64,000 bases of DNA from Rariloculus sp965263005 (GTDB lineage: Bacteria > Pseudomonadota > Gammaproteobacteria > Steroidobacterales > Rariloculaceae): NCBI RefSeq assembly GCF_965263005.1, contig NZ_OZ253579.1:3906001-3970000 (forward strand), given 5' to 3'. Under the pieces are notes generated by a model, which was given only the letters and a program-made list of their open reading frames with translations, was not told the DNA's origin and made no database searches. A program made the translations under genes and the position numbers. Shown here in pieces: positions 31,238-39,928 of this stretch (position 1 is the first letter of the stretch; each line of letters begins with the position of its first letter).

Positions 31238-31244
31238 CCTCGCC

Positions 31245-32159
31245 ATGGACGCCGCCATCACCGCCGCCGGCCTGACTCGAAAATTCGGCCGCACCGTTGC
31301 CGTCGACGGGCTGAACCTCGAGATACCGCGGGCGCAGATCTACGGCTTCCTCGGCCCGAACGGATCGGGAAAGTCGACGACGTTCCGGATGCTCTGCGGC
31401 CTGCTCACGCCCACCGAAGGCGAGGTCCGGATGCTCGATCACAGCATTCCGCGCGATGCCGAGAAGGTTCGGCCGCTGATCGGCTACATGACGCAGCAGT
31501 TCTCGCTGTACCGCGACCTCTCGGTGCTCGAGAACCTTCATTTTCTCGGCAAGATCCGGGGCTTGTCCCGCCGCCGCCGGCGCGAGCGGATCGAGGAGAC
31601 CCTGCACACCTACGACCTTGAGCGCTTCGCCCGCCGCCGCCCCGAGAACCTGAGCGGCGGCGAGCGCCAGCGGCTCGCGCTCGCCGGGGCCGTGCTGCAC
31701 GAGCCGCCCGTCCTGCTGCTCGACGAGCCGACCAGCGCCGTCGATCCGCGCACGAGGCGCAGCTTCTGGGACAACCTGTTCGAACTGATCGGGCGCGGCG
31801 TGACGATTCTCGTCTCGACGCACCTCATGGACGAGGCCGAGCGCTGCCATCAGCTCGCGATCCTCGACCGCGGCCGGCTCGTCGCCGAAGGCGAGCCGAA
31901 GGCGCTGATCAGGGACCTCGCGCACACGGTGCTCGAAGTCGAGGGCGAAGATCTCGGCCGCGTCAGGCAACGCATCGGCGATCTCGGGATCACGAGGAGC
32001 GTCGCGCAGCTCGGCAATCGCCTGCGCGTGCTGCTCGACCCCGGCCATGCCGATGCCGCCGAGCGCGTCAGCGCCGCGCTTGCGGGCAGCGGCGTCTCGA
32101 TAACCGAGACGCGCCCCGGGCTCGAAGACGTGTTCGTCGCCGCCACGGACCGCAACTGA
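31245..32159 (+). CDS. ABC exporter ATPase (YbhF-like)
   Basis: A 304-residue ATPase: Walker A GFLGPNGSGKST near residues 35-46, Q-loop MTQQFSLY, signature NLSGGERQRLALAGA, Walker B PVLLLDEPTSAVD and switch HLMDEA. A C-terminal domain of about 80 residues follows, as in DrrA/CcmA-type exporters. It has one nucleotide-binding domain, whereas E. coli YbhF has two. The start is just beyond the repeat element, with no clear ribosome-binding site. Confidence 0.9.
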   Translation: MDAAITAAGLTRKFGRTVAVDGLNLEIPRAQIYGFLGPNGSGKSTTFRMLCGLLTPTEGEVRMLDHSIPRDAEKVRPLIGYMTQQFSLYRDLSVLENLHFLGKIRGLSRRRRRERIEETLHTYDLERFARRRPENLSGGERQRLALAGAVLHEPPVLLLDEPTSAVDPRTRRSFWDNLFELIGRGVTILVSTHLMDEAERCHQLAILDRGRLVAEGEPKALIRDLAHTVLEVEGEDLGRVRQRIGDLGITRSVAQLGNRLRVLLDPGHADAAERVSAALAGSGVSITETRPGLEDVFVAATDRN

Positions 32160-32160
32160 C

Positions 32161-33261
32161 ATGCTCGTTGCGCAGCGGGTATTCGCGATTGCGGGCAAGG
32201 AGATCCGGCAGCTCGCGCGCGACCGCCTGACCTTCGGCATGGTCATCGGCATTCCGCTGATCCTCATCCTGCTGTTCGGATTCGCGATCAATCTCGATGT
32301 GCGCCATCTGAGAGCCGGCGTCGTCGACGAGGCCGGCACCCAGCTCTCACGCCAGCTCGTTGCTGACCTCGCGGCGTCCCAGGTCATCGATGTCGTCGCA
32401 CAAGTGGGCTCGGTCCAGGCGCTCGAGGAGGCGATGAAGCGCAACGAGATCGTCGTTGGCCTTCATATTCCAGAAGATCTGGAGCGCCGGCTCGCCGATC
32501 CGAACCGGGCGGCCGCGCAACTCCTCGTCGACGGCACGGACCCGCTCATCGTCGGCATCGCATCGAGTCTCGCCGCCATGCCGCTCAGCGCGCGTCCCGC
32601 GGTTGCAGCCGCGCCGGCGCGCACGCTGCTGGCGACACGGGCCTTCTTCAATCCGGAGCAGCGCTCCGCCGTCATGATCGTGCCGGGACTCATCGGCGTG
32701 ATACTGACGTTCACGATGGTGCTCTTCACGTCCGTCGCCATCGTGCGCGAACGGGAGCGCGGCAATCTCGAGCTCCTGATCACGACTCCCGTCAGGACGA
32801 TCGAGCTCATGGTCGGCAAGATACTGCCGTACATCGCGGTCGGGCTCATTCAGGTGACGCTGATTCTGCTCGTCGGCGTCACGCTGTTCGATGTGCCGGT
32901 CCGCGGCACGCTCGGCGACCTGTATCTCGCGTCCGTGGTGTACATCGCGGCGACGCTCGGGCTCGGGCTGCTGATATCGACAATCGCGAAGATCCAGTTT
33001 CAGGCGTTTCAGTTGACCTTCTTCGTGATGATGCCGTCGATCCTGCTCTCGGGCTTCGTGTTTCCGTTTGACGGGATGCCGACGGCGGCGCAATACATCG
33101 CGCAGGTGCTGCCGTTGACTCACTTCATCGTGCTCGTGCGCGGCATCGTGCTCAAGGGCGCCGAGCTCACGGAGCTGCTCGATCCACTGCGCAATCTCGG
33201 GATCGTGTTCGCAATCTCGATGACACTTGCGGTTATCCGCTTCCGCAAGCGGCTCGATTAG
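32161..33261 (+). CDS. ABC exporter permease (YbhS/YbhR-like)
   Basis: A 366-residue ABC2-type permease: one N-terminal helix (FGMVIGIPLILILLFGFAIN), a periplasmic loop of about 140 residues, then five helices including the family motif RERERGNLELLITTPVRTIE. The gene starts one base after the ATPase stop. Only one permease gene is present, so it may act as a homodimer. Likely role: drug or lipid export under TetR control. Confidence 0.9.
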   Translation: MLVAQRVFAIAGKEIRQLARDRLTFGMVIGIPLILILLFGFAINLDVRHLRAGVVDEAGTQLSRQLVADLAASQVIDVVAQVGSVQALEEAMKRNEIVVGLHIPEDLERRLADPNRAAAQLLVDGTDPLIVGIASSLAAMPLSARPAVAAAPARTLLATRAFFNPEQRSAVMIVPGLIGVILTFTMVLFTSVAIVRERERGNLELLITTPVRTIELMVGKILPYIAVGLIQVTLILLVGVTLFDVPVRGTLGDLYLASVVYIAATLGLGLLISTIAKIQFQAFQLTFFVMMPSILLSGFVFPFDGMPTAAQYIAQVLPLTHFIVLVRGIVLKGAELTELLDPLRNLGIVFAISMTLAVIRFRKRLD

Positions 33262-33297
33262 CCCATCCTGAAGATCGAACGAGGAGATTTCCGGGCT

Positions 33298-33909
33298 ATG
33301 GACACACTGACTCTGGACAAACTTGCGATCCGTGAAGTCATCGACAACTGGGTGATCTGGAGCGACTCAGGCGACTTCGACAGCTTTGCCTCGGTCTGGC
33401 ACGACGACGCCTGGATGTCGGCAACGTGGTTCCAGGGTCCTGCCCACGAGTTCGTCGCAGCGCGCAGAGCGGGTTTCGGGCGCGGCGTCAACATCATCCA
33501 CTTTCTCGGTGGAACGAGCTGCGACATCATCGGATCGAGAGCCATCGCACAGACGAAAATGACGATCAGCCAACGCGCGGAGATTGACGGCATCGCCGTC
33601 GATGCCGTGTGCACGGGTCGGTTCTACGATTTCTTCGAGAAGCGCGAGCGACGGTGGGCCATCGTCCGCCGCCAACCGATCTACGAAAAGGACAGGATCG
33701 ATCCCGTCGATCCGGCCGCCAGGTTGCCGCTCGACGCGGAACTCCTGTCCCGTTTTCCCGAGGGTTATCGCCACCTGGGGTATCTGCAGACCAAGGCCGG
33801 CTTCGACGTCAAGCTCGGATTGCCGGAGTTGCGCGGCCGCGCGGTCAACAAACTGTATCGGCAAGGGGACGACTGGCTTGCCGGCTCACCGTGGATCGGA
33901 CAGCCATAG
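33298..33909 (+). CDS. SnoaL-like (NTF2-fold) protein
   Basis: A 203-residue protein with an N-terminal SnoaL-like domain: LDKLAIREVIDNWVIWSDSG, FDSFASVWHDDAWMSATWFQ, FLGGTSCDIIGSRAIAQTKM, FYDFFEKRERRWAIVRRQPI. This fold serves as a dehydratase, isomerase or hydroxylase in many pathways. The start has GAGGAG 10 bp upstream. It follows the exporter operon by 36 bp but need not be functionally linked. Confidence 0.75.
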   Translation: MDTLTLDKLAIREVIDNWVIWSDSGDFDSFASVWHDDAWMSATWFQGPAHEFVAARRAGFGRGVNIIHFLGGTSCDIIGSRAIAQTKMTISQRAEIDGIAVDAVCTGRFYDFFEKRERRWAIVRRQPIYEKDRIDPVDPAARLPLDAELLSRFPEGYRHLGYLQTKAGFDVKLGLPELRGRAVNKLYRQGDDWLAGSPWIGQP

Positions 33910-33933
33910 GTAGACCGGCTTGAGACCGTTCGC

Positions 33934-34518
33934 CTACGGCTTCTCGATGACGATCTCAGCGACCTCGCGCCGCTTCTGGGTCGGAACGGCCCTGGGACGG
34001 CCGTACCAGAAGAACCCGACAACGTGCTCCGCTTCCGGGTCGATTCCGAGCAGGTCGTAGAACCCGCGCTCACGGGTGACGGCGCCGGTGGTCCACTTCA
34101 CACCGATGCCGCGCTGCCAGAGATAAAGCATGAGATTCTGCACGGCGCAGCAGCAAGCCGCGTAGTTCTCGCGCTCCAGCACCTCGTCGTCGGCACGCCG
34201 GCTCGTGAGCACGAAGTTGCCCGGGATGGCGCTGAGCCGCTCGAGCCTGAGCGCCGCGGCACGCTCTCCCTTCGTCGCGCGCTCGAACTCGGCCGCGTAG
34301 CGGGCCATCGCGTCGGCCGTCTGCTCGCCGAGCACATAGAACCGCCACGGCTCCGTCAAACGGTGATTCGGCGCCCAGCGTGCCAGCTCGATCGCCTCCA
34401 GGAGCACTTCCGTGCCGACCGGTTCAGGCTCGAAGAAATTGACCGATCGGCGACCGCGGAGCACCTCGGCCAGATCCGTCGGCCCGAAAGTGCGCGCCTT
34501 GCGCTCAGATGCTTGCAT
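33934..34518 (-). CDS. nitroreductase-family flavoprotein
   Basis: A 194-residue FMN-dependent oxidoreductase. Landmarks are LRGRRSVNFFEPEPVGTEVL (FMN phosphate site), LARWAPNHRLTEPWRFYVLG, ENYAACCCAVQNLMLYLWQR and GVKWTTGAVTRERGFYDLLG, with the final VVGFFWYGRP. The ATG at 34518 is the likely start; an upstream ATG at 34539 is possible. It is divergent from the L-2-hydroxyglutarate oxidase gene across an AT-rich promoter region. Confidence 0.85.
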   Translation of the reverse strand: MQASERKARTFGPTDLAEVLRGRRSVNFFEPEPVGTEVLLEAIELARWAPNHRLTEPWRFYVLGEQTADAMARYAAEFERATKGERAAALRLERLSAIPGNFVLTSRRADDEVLERENYAACCCAVQNLMLYLWQRGIGVKWTTGAVTRERGFYDLLGIDPEAEHVVGFFWYGRPRAVPTQKRREVAEIVIEKP

Positions 34519-34559
34519 ACGGTTCCTCTCATGCGGCAACCCGCCGCGACCCCCGGAAA

Positions 34560-34565
34560 ATTATA
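34560..34565 (-). promoter_or_regulatory. candidate -10 for the nitroreductase gene
   Basis: A perfect TATAAT on the minus strand in a strongly AT-rich stretch, about 42 bp before the start codon. No clear -35 at normal spacing. Confidence 0.4.
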
Positions 34566-34604
34566 TAAATGTATGATAATACAAAGATTATTTCGAATAT
34601 TAGC

Positions 34605-34633
34605 TTGACTGTGCACATTCGAGGCAAGACAAT
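34605..34633 (+). promoter_or_regulatory. sigma-70 promoter for the L-2-hydroxyglutarate oxidase gene
   Basis: TTGACT and GACAAT separated by 17 bp, ending 47 bp before the GTG start, in the divergent intergenic region. Confidence 0.5.
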
Positions 34634-34680
34634 CTCCCGACCGCGTCGATGCGCCGAGAACGCCGTTAGCCCCGCAACCC

Positions 34681-35976
34681 GTGACTGAGACCGTAGACAC
34701 CATTGTAATCGGTGCGGGCGTGATCGGCCTTGCCGTTGCGCGCGAGCTTGCGATGCACGGGCATCAAGTCATCGTCATCGAGCGAAACGCGAGGATCGGC
34801 CAGGAAACCTCGTCGCGCAACTCCGAGGTGATTCATGCCGGGATCTACTACGCGACGGACAGCCTGAAAGCCCGCCTCTGCGTCGCCGGCAAGGAGCGGC
34901 TCTACGCCTATTGCCTCGACAAGGACATCCCTCACGAGCGCTGCGGCAAGGTGATCCTCGCGGTCCGCGAGGCGCAGGAGCCGGCGCTTGCGGACCTGCG
35001 CCGGAGAGCGATGGCCAACGGCGTCAACGACCTCGAAAGCCTGAGCGCCGCCGACCTTCGCGCGCTGGAGCCCGCGGTCGTCGGCACGGCGGGCCTCTGG
35101 TCGCCGTCGAGCGGAATCATCGACAGTCACGCGCTCATGCTCGCGCTCGAGGGCGATCTTGAGAATCTCGGCGGCAGCGTGGCGGTGCAATCGGAGTTCC
35201 GCGAAGGCCGCGTTGAGCAAGGCTCGATTCGACTGACCGTCGTCAGTGGCGACGGCGGCGGCGGCAGCGGCAGCGGCAGCAGTGGCAGCGGCGGCAGTGG
35301 CGGCAGCGGCAGCGGCAGCGGCGGCGACGGCGGCGGCGACGGCGGCGGCAGTGGCGGCAAAGTCAGTGGCGGCAAAGTCAGTGGCGGCAAAGTCAGTGGC
35401 GGCGAAGTCAGCGAAATCGAGGCGCGGACCGTAATCAACGCGGCCGGGTTGAGCGCGAGCCGCGTGGCACGCGCGTTTCACGGCATCGAGCAGCCTCCGA
35501 TTCCCGATACGCGCTTTGCCAAGGGCAGCTATTTCCTCTATGACGGCGCGACGCCGTTCAGGCATCTCGTTTATCCGCTGCCCGTGGACGGCGGCCTCGG
35601 CATCCATGCGACCCATGACCTCGCGGGAAGCCTTCGATTCGGGCCCGACGTCGAGTGGGTCGACTCGATCGATTACGCCGTCGATGGCGCGCGCCGGGCA
35701 CAATTCGTCCGCGCCGTCAAAACCTGGTGGCCGGACCTTGACGCCGGGCGGATGACGCCCGGCTATGCGGGCGTGCGGCCGAAGCTCAACTCGGCCGGGG
35801 AACGGCCCGCGGACTTTCTTATCCTCGGTCCGGTCGGGTCCGAAGCCGGACAACTGGTGCACTTGCTAGGGTTCGAGTCGCCGGGTCTGACCGCGGCGCT
35901 TGCGACCGCCGAGGAGGTTCGAAAACGGCTGCATCAGGGCAGCGAATCCGCGCTCAGGCCAGCTCCGGCGCCCTGA
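34681..35976 (+). CDS. lhgO: L-2-hydroxyglutarate oxidase-like FAD enzyme with Gly/Ser insertion
   Basis: A 431-residue DAO-family oxidase. The N-terminus binds FAD (TIVIGAGVIGLAVARELA), followed by SSRNSEVIHAGIYYATDSLK and the C-terminal GYAGVRPKLN, HLLGFESPGLTAALA, all typical of LhgO. Residues about 193-243 are an extra low-complexity stretch of glycine, serine, aspartate and lysine with KVSGG repeats, encoded by GGC-rich microsatellite DNA. It lies in a loop before EIEARTVINAAGLSA. Without it the length is normal (about 380). By family it oxidises L-2-hydroxyglutarate to 2-oxoglutarate. Confidence 0.87.
   Translation: MTETVDTIVIGAGVIGLAVARELAMHGHQVIVIERNARIGQETSSRNSEVIHAGIYYATDSLKARLCVAGKERLYAYCLDKDIPHERCGKVILAVREAQEPALADLRRRAMANGVNDLESLSAADLRALEPAVVGTAGLWSPSSGIIDSHALMLALEGDLENLGGSVAVQSEFREGRVEQGSIRLTVVSGDGGGGSGSGSSGSGGSGGSGSGSGGDGGGDGGGSGGKVSGGKVSGGKVSGGEVSEIEARTVINAAGLSASRVARAFHGIEQPPIPDTRFAKGSYFLYDGATPFRHLVYPLPVDGGLGIHATHDLAGSLRFGPDVEWVDSIDYAVDGARRAQFVRAVKTWWPDLDAGRMTPGYAGVRPKLNSAGERPADFLILGPVGSEAGQLVHLLGFESPGLTAALATAEEVRKRLHQGSESALRPAPAP
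35255..35412 (+). repeat. GGC-rich microsatellite inside lhgO
   Basis: About 160 bp of GGC/AGC/GAC triplets followed by a GGCGGCAAAGTCAGT 15-bp unit repeated about four times. All units keep the reading frame and encode the Gly/Ser insertion. Confidence 0.9.
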
Positions 35977-35981
35977 GCGCG

Positions 35982-36734
35982 TTACGTGCCGAGCCACGAT
36001 ACGTAGATCAAACGCAGCGACATCACGACCAGCGTCACACGTATGAGCACGTCGAACGTGCTCTGGCTGACAAACCGACGCAGCCACATGCCCGCCGGCG
36101 TGAATGCCGCGGCCGGAATCACGGCGAGCAGGCTTTGCGTCAGCAATTCGGGCGTGTACAGGCGCGAACCGATCACGATTGCGAGGTGGGCGGCGGCGAA
36201 TGCGCCGAACGGCGCGGACACGGCAAACACGTAGACGTGCGGGCGCAGGCGCAGCGCGTCGGCATATGGCGCGACGATCGGGGCCGCGATCCCGGTCGCC
36301 GCCTGCAGGGCGCCTGCCCCGGCGCCGATCACCGGAGACCACCGCATGCGGCTCGCCATGGGCAGTGAGAACGACGGATGAGCCAGCCGAAGCAGCACGT
36401 AGCCGAGCAGCCAGATCCCGAGCGCCGCGGACAGGAAACGCTCGCTCGCCAGATACAGCACGGTCGCACCGAAGGCGGCGCCCGGGATTCCGGCAAGCAG
36501 GAACCGCGGCAATTCGGGCACCTCCGACCTTGCATCGCGGTGGGTCCAGATCTGATAGGCGTTCAACACGAGCGTGGGAATGATCATGGTCAATACTGCA
36601 CGCTCAACGCCGAGGAACTCGGCGAGGACCGGAACGGTCACGAGCGGGAGCCCCATGCCGGTGATGCCCTTGACCAGTCCGCCGAGCGCGAGCGCCGCGA
36701 ATATGATCGACAGTTCTTCCCATGTGAACGGCAA
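35982..36734 (-). CDS. TauE/SafE-family sulfite/organic anion exporter
   Basis: A 250-residue membrane protein with about eight helices. The start LSIIFAALALGGLVKGITGM, GLPLVTVPVLAEFLGV is the TauE/SafE signature, repeated in the second half (PVIGAGAGALQAATGIAAPI). I propose the TTG at 36734; the frame is open to 36851, but that region overlaps the divergent gene's start and has no ATG. It converges on lhgO. The substrate cannot be told. Confidence 0.8.
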   Translation of the reverse strand: MPFTWEELSIIFAALALGGLVKGITGMGLPLVTVPVLAEFLGVERAVLTMIIPTLVLNAYQIWTHRDARSEVPELPRFLLAGIPGAAFGATVLYLASERFLSAALGIWLLGYVLLRLAHPSFSLPMASRMRWSPVIGAGAGALQAATGIAAPIVAPYADALRLRPHVYVFAVSAPFGAFAAAHLAIVIGSRLYTPELLTQSLLAVIPAAAFTPAGMWLRRFVSQSTFDVLIRVTLVVMSLRLIYVSWLGT

Positions 36735-36829
36735 CGGCTTATCCCCCGACGTCGGCAGGCCCTGCGCGCCGGCGATCGGCGGCCCGCGTATTGTTATGCA
36801 AAGCTCCTGCCCACTGGTAGTGTGTCGCC

Positions 36830-37678
36830 GTGGATGAAGCGAAGCACGCAAACGAACTCGAAAGGCCGTCCGTCGAGGCCGAGCTGACCTACCTCCTCGA
36901 CACGGGTGTGAAGCCCGCGAACTATCCCTCCGTGGCCGGCGGGCGGGCCGAGCGCGACACGGGGCCCGCGGCGCGCCATACGGTCATCGTGCGCAATGCG
37001 CGGCTCTCGGGCGAGCCGTTCACGCTCGATCTGCACGGCTTTACGCTGGCCGGTCACGAAACGGCGGTCCGCGACTTCTACGACGACGCGGAGCTCCACA
37101 CCAGGTATGACGCCGAGGTCACCGCGCTGATCAGGGAACAAACGCATGCCGAACGGGTTGTCGTCTTCGACCACACGCGCCGGTCCGACGACGCGGGACT
37201 CAGGAACGCGAAAACGGTCCGCGGGCCGGCGTCGACCGTCCACAACGACTACACGGAGCGCTCGGCGATCCGGCGATTGCGTGCCATCCTGCCCGAGGAG
37301 GCCGACCGGCTCCTCCAGCGGAGATTCGCGATCGTCAACGTCTGGCGCTCGATCGCGGGACCCGTGTATACCTCACCCGTCGCGCTCTGCGACGGAAGCA
37401 CCGTCCAACCGGCGGATCTGATCGTCACCGAGCGCAGGGGCGTCGACCGGGTCGGCGAAACCTACCGGGTCGCATTCAATGAAGCGCACCGGTGGTTCTA
37501 TTATCCGCGGCTGCAACCGGGCGAGGCCGTGCTGATCAAGACGCACGATTCGAGCGCCAACGGGCGCTGCAGGTTCGCGCCGCATGCGGCATTCGAAAAC
37601 CCGGCCGCGCCGTCCGGCGCACCGCCGCGGCAGAGCGTGGAATCGCGGGCGTTCGCGTTTTTCTCAGCGTCCGGCTAG
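36830..37678 (+). CDS. CmcJ/NvfI-family oxidoreductase
   Basis: A 282-residue protein of the CmcJ/AsaB family. It carries TVIVRNARLSGEPFTLDLHG, FYDDAELHTRYDAEVTALIR, VHNDYTERSAIRRLRAILPE, the NVWRSI motif, FYYPRLQPGEAVLIKTHDSS and RFAPHAAFENP. HND and the later HAAFENP supply probable metal ligands as in 2-oxoglutarate/Fe(II) enzymes. Relatives act in cephamycin or fungal meroterpenoid biosynthesis and on small hydroxylated acids. It starts at GTG and its end overlaps the convergent sialidase-like gene by 15 bp. Confidence 0.82.
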   Translation: MDEAKHANELERPSVEAELTYLLDTGVKPANYPSVAGGRAERDTGPAARHTVIVRNARLSGEPFTLDLHGFTLAGHETAVRDFYDDAELHTRYDAEVTALIREQTHAERVVVFDHTRRSDDAGLRNAKTVRGPASTVHNDYTERSAIRRLRAILPEEADRLLQRRFAIVNVWRSIAGPVYTSPVALCDGSTVQPADLIVTERRGVDRVGETYRVAFNEAHRWFYYPRLQPGEAVLIKTHDSSANGRCRFAPHAAFENPAAPSGAPPRQSVESRAFAFFSASG

Positions 37679-38947
37679 CAGCCTCGGGTCGGCGTAGACG
37701 CTTTTCACGCCGCCGTCCTCGACGAGGTCCGTCCAGACGAACACGAGCCCGTCGCCGGTGCTGGCCATCTTGGGCACGTCGAGCGGTTGCGCGTAGTCGC
37801 TCTCGGCGACCGTCACGATCGGACCGAGCGCCCCGTCCCCGGCGATACGCCGCGCAACGAGCGCCGTGCCGTCCGCCTCGCCGCGCCGCCACCAGCTCAC
37901 GACCGCGGCGCCGGAGTCGACCAGCGCCACGTCGACCTGGCCGAACGAGCCGTCCGTGTCGACATCGATCGCCTCACCGAAGCTCGCCCCGCCGTCCGCC
38001 GAACGCGCGAACCTGACGCGCGGCTCGTTGCCGGCCGCCGTAAACCAGGCGACGACGACATCGTCACCGGCCGCGTCGATCGCCGACCCGTTGATCGGGC
38101 AACCCTCGATCTGCCAGTTGTCGGGACCGAGCACGACCGGGCTCTGCCATCGCTCGCCGTCATGGCGGCGCACGACGACATCGCGAATCTCCGCTTCGCT
38201 TCGGTCCCGGTACGTGACGATCGGACCGCCGCCGGTGACCACGACGTCCGTCGCACAGCACTCGCAGACAAGCTCGTCGATGGCGCCGCGTTCGACGACA
38301 TCGCCTTCGTAGCTTATGCGCGCATAGCGCAGGCTGGTTCCCGTTACCGCCGAGGCCGGATCGGCCGCGTCCTCGAGCGCGTAATTCCTGCCGTCGAGCC
38401 AGACCACGCCGATCGCCTCGCCCCAGGGGAAGAGCGTCGCGAAACCGTGCTCGGTTTGGGTGCCGTCGATATTGAGCAGCGACGGGGCGCTCCACGTGGC
38501 GCCTGCATCCCGCGACACGGCCATGTGGATGTCGTAGGCGCCGAAACTGTCCGGCGAGAGCACGAGCCAGTGCGCGGCCCACGTGTCCGCCGAGATCGGC
38601 ACGACGGACGGCAGGTCCGCCCAGTTCGAGAACCAGTCCGGACCGCGGGCGACAGTCCCGGGCGCGCTCCATTGCCTGTCCGTCAACGTCGAGAAACGCA
38701 GCACGTAGTCCTGCTGATCGAACTCGACCCAGCTCGCGACCACGTCCGACCCGCCGCCGGCCGCGAGCTTGGGTTCCCCGCTGCCGGCAGCCGCGCCGAG
38801 CGCGAGCGCCTCGGGCGGCGGAATCGGAGCGTCATCCGTGGCCGGGCCATTGCAGGCGGCGACGGCCAATGCGAACGACATGACGGCTGTAGCCCGCATT
38901 GCATGGAAAATTGGTGAGACGTGGGGGCGAAGCATCGATCGAGTCAT
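37664..38947 (-). CDS. sialidase-like (BNR-repeat) lipoprotein
   Basis: A 427-residue protein (411 from the ATG at 38899, which gives a cleaner lipobox, SFALAVAAC). It has sialidase-type Asp-box repeats: VSRDAGATWSAPSLLN, ARSADGGASFGEAIDV, and weaker ones, spread over a beta-propeller. CECCATDVVV near the middle is notable for adjacent cysteines. It lacks an obvious arginine triad, so it may be a non-catalytic propeller. It is transcribed away from a repeat element at 38991. Confidence 0.72.
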   Translation of the reverse strand: MTRSMLRPHVSPIFHAMRATAVMSFALAVAACNGPATDDAPIPPPEALALGAAAGSGEPKLAAGGGSDVVASWVEFDQQDYVLRFSTLTDRQWSAPGTVARGPDWFSNWADLPSVVPISADTWAAHWLVLSPDSFGAYDIHMAVSRDAGATWSAPSLLNIDGTQTEHGFATLFPWGEAIGVVWLDGRNYALEDAADPASAVTGTSLRYARISYEGDVVERGAIDELVCECCATDVVVTGGGPIVTYRDRSEAEIRDVVVRRHDGERWQSPVVLGPDNWQIEGCPINGSAIDAAGDDVVVAWFTAAGNEPRVRFARSADGGASFGEAIDVDTDGSFGQVDVALVDSGAAVVSWWRRGEADGTALVARRIAGDGALGPIVTVAESDYAQPLDVPKMASTGDGLVFVWTDLVEDGGVKSVYADPRLLAGR

Positions 38948-38990
38948 GACTGTGTATCCCGTGAGAAGACGGGCTGACGGCGCGCGAACG

Positions 38991-39195
38991 CTAGCAGCCC
39001 GTGGCGAAAGTCCCGCGTCGCACCGAGACCGGCTAGCGGCCCGTGGCAAAAACCCCGCGTGGCACCGAGACCGGCGAGGCGCCCGCCTGACAAGGCGCGA
39101 GGAGTGAGAATATTGGACATATTTGAGCGACGAGCAACGCAGCTCAGGCGGGATGCATCGCCGGTCGAATGCAGCGGGGCTTTTGCCACGGGCTG
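38991..39195. repeat. inverted-repeat element, copy B (with duplicated end)
   Basis: The same element as at 31076, in reverse orientation. The end sequence CTAGCAGCCCGTGGC occurs at 38991 and again, slightly changed, at 39033, a 42-bp duplication. The other end lies on the stop codon of the methyltransferase gene at 39196. The interior shares GATGCATC, CGTTGCTCGTCG and CGCCTCGCCGGTCTCGGTGC with copy A. Confidence 0.85.
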
Positions 39196-39783
39196 CTAGG
39201 CGTGCTCGAAGCGGTAGACAAAAGCGGGCGGGACGTTGAACGCCGCGAATCCAAGACACGACGCCTTGAGTTCAAGTCCGCCGAGCAACCGTTTGCTTAC
39301 CGGGCAAACGCCCCCATAGGTAAACTGATGGAAAGCCCCGCCGGCGCCGAGCAGCTTGAATGCCGCGGTCAGAAGTCTGCGCTTGCGGGCGTCGGAGAAC
39401 AACAACAGCGGCAGGCCGCTGATGACGAAATCGACGGAATCGGTCAGCTCCCCCAAGTGCTCGCCGACCCATGTTGCGTCGGCCTGCACGGTCGCCGCTC
39501 CGGGGAAGCGCCGTTTGAGATGATCGACGAAGCGCTCATCCTGCTCGATCAAGTAGAGGTCGCATTCGCGCACACCGGTGTCCAGTATCGCTTGCGTCAC
39601 CGCTCCGGTCCCCGATCCGAGCTCGACGACGCGCGCGCCGGCACAAAGACCGCGGACCATGAGCCTCGCAAGCATCGGGCTGCTCGGCGCGACGGCGCCG
39701 ATGGCCCTCGGGTCGCGCACCCAGCTCGTCAGGAAGCGCCCGAGCGAACGTTGACGGAAAGGTTGAAGTTCGCTGCCAGCCAT
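39196..39783 (-). CDS. phospholipid N-methyltransferase-like protein
   Basis: A 195-residue class I methyltransferase: RFLTSWVRDPRAIGAVAPSS near the start, ARVVELGSGTGAVTQAIL (motif I), ECDLYLIEQDERFVDHLKRR, DFVISGLPLLLFSD (motif IV) and FHQFTYGGVCPVSK. The GAVAPSS and QFTYG motifs are typical of PmtA-like enzymes that methylate phosphatidylethanolamine. Its TAG stop is formed by the end of the repeat element. Confidence 0.82.
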   Translation of the reverse strand: MAGSELQPFRQRSLGRFLTSWVRDPRAIGAVAPSSPMLARLMVRGLCAGARVVELGSGTGAVTQAILDTGVRECDLYLIEQDERFVDHLKRRFPGAATVQADATWVGEHLGELTDSVDFVISGLPLLLFSDARKRRLLTAAFKLLGAGGAFHQFTYGGVCPVSKRLLGGLELKASCLGFAAFNVPPAFVYRFEHA

Positions 39784-39928
39784 ATCAGGGGGTCATCCGC
39801 CTGCCGCGTCGAACCGCGCCGCAGCGACGGCGCGCTTCTCGCTCCGGATCTGCTGCCGGACGACGCTGGCCGGCGCCCGGTCGACGTCAGCCGACGCCAT
39901 CATCCGCAGTCCTGGTGCAATGTTGCGG

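Noticed and set aside
35255..35412. The Gly/Ser stretch in LhgO as a linker between two fused proteins
   Set aside because: Both sides belong to one continuous oxidase fold, so it is an insertion and not a fusion linker.
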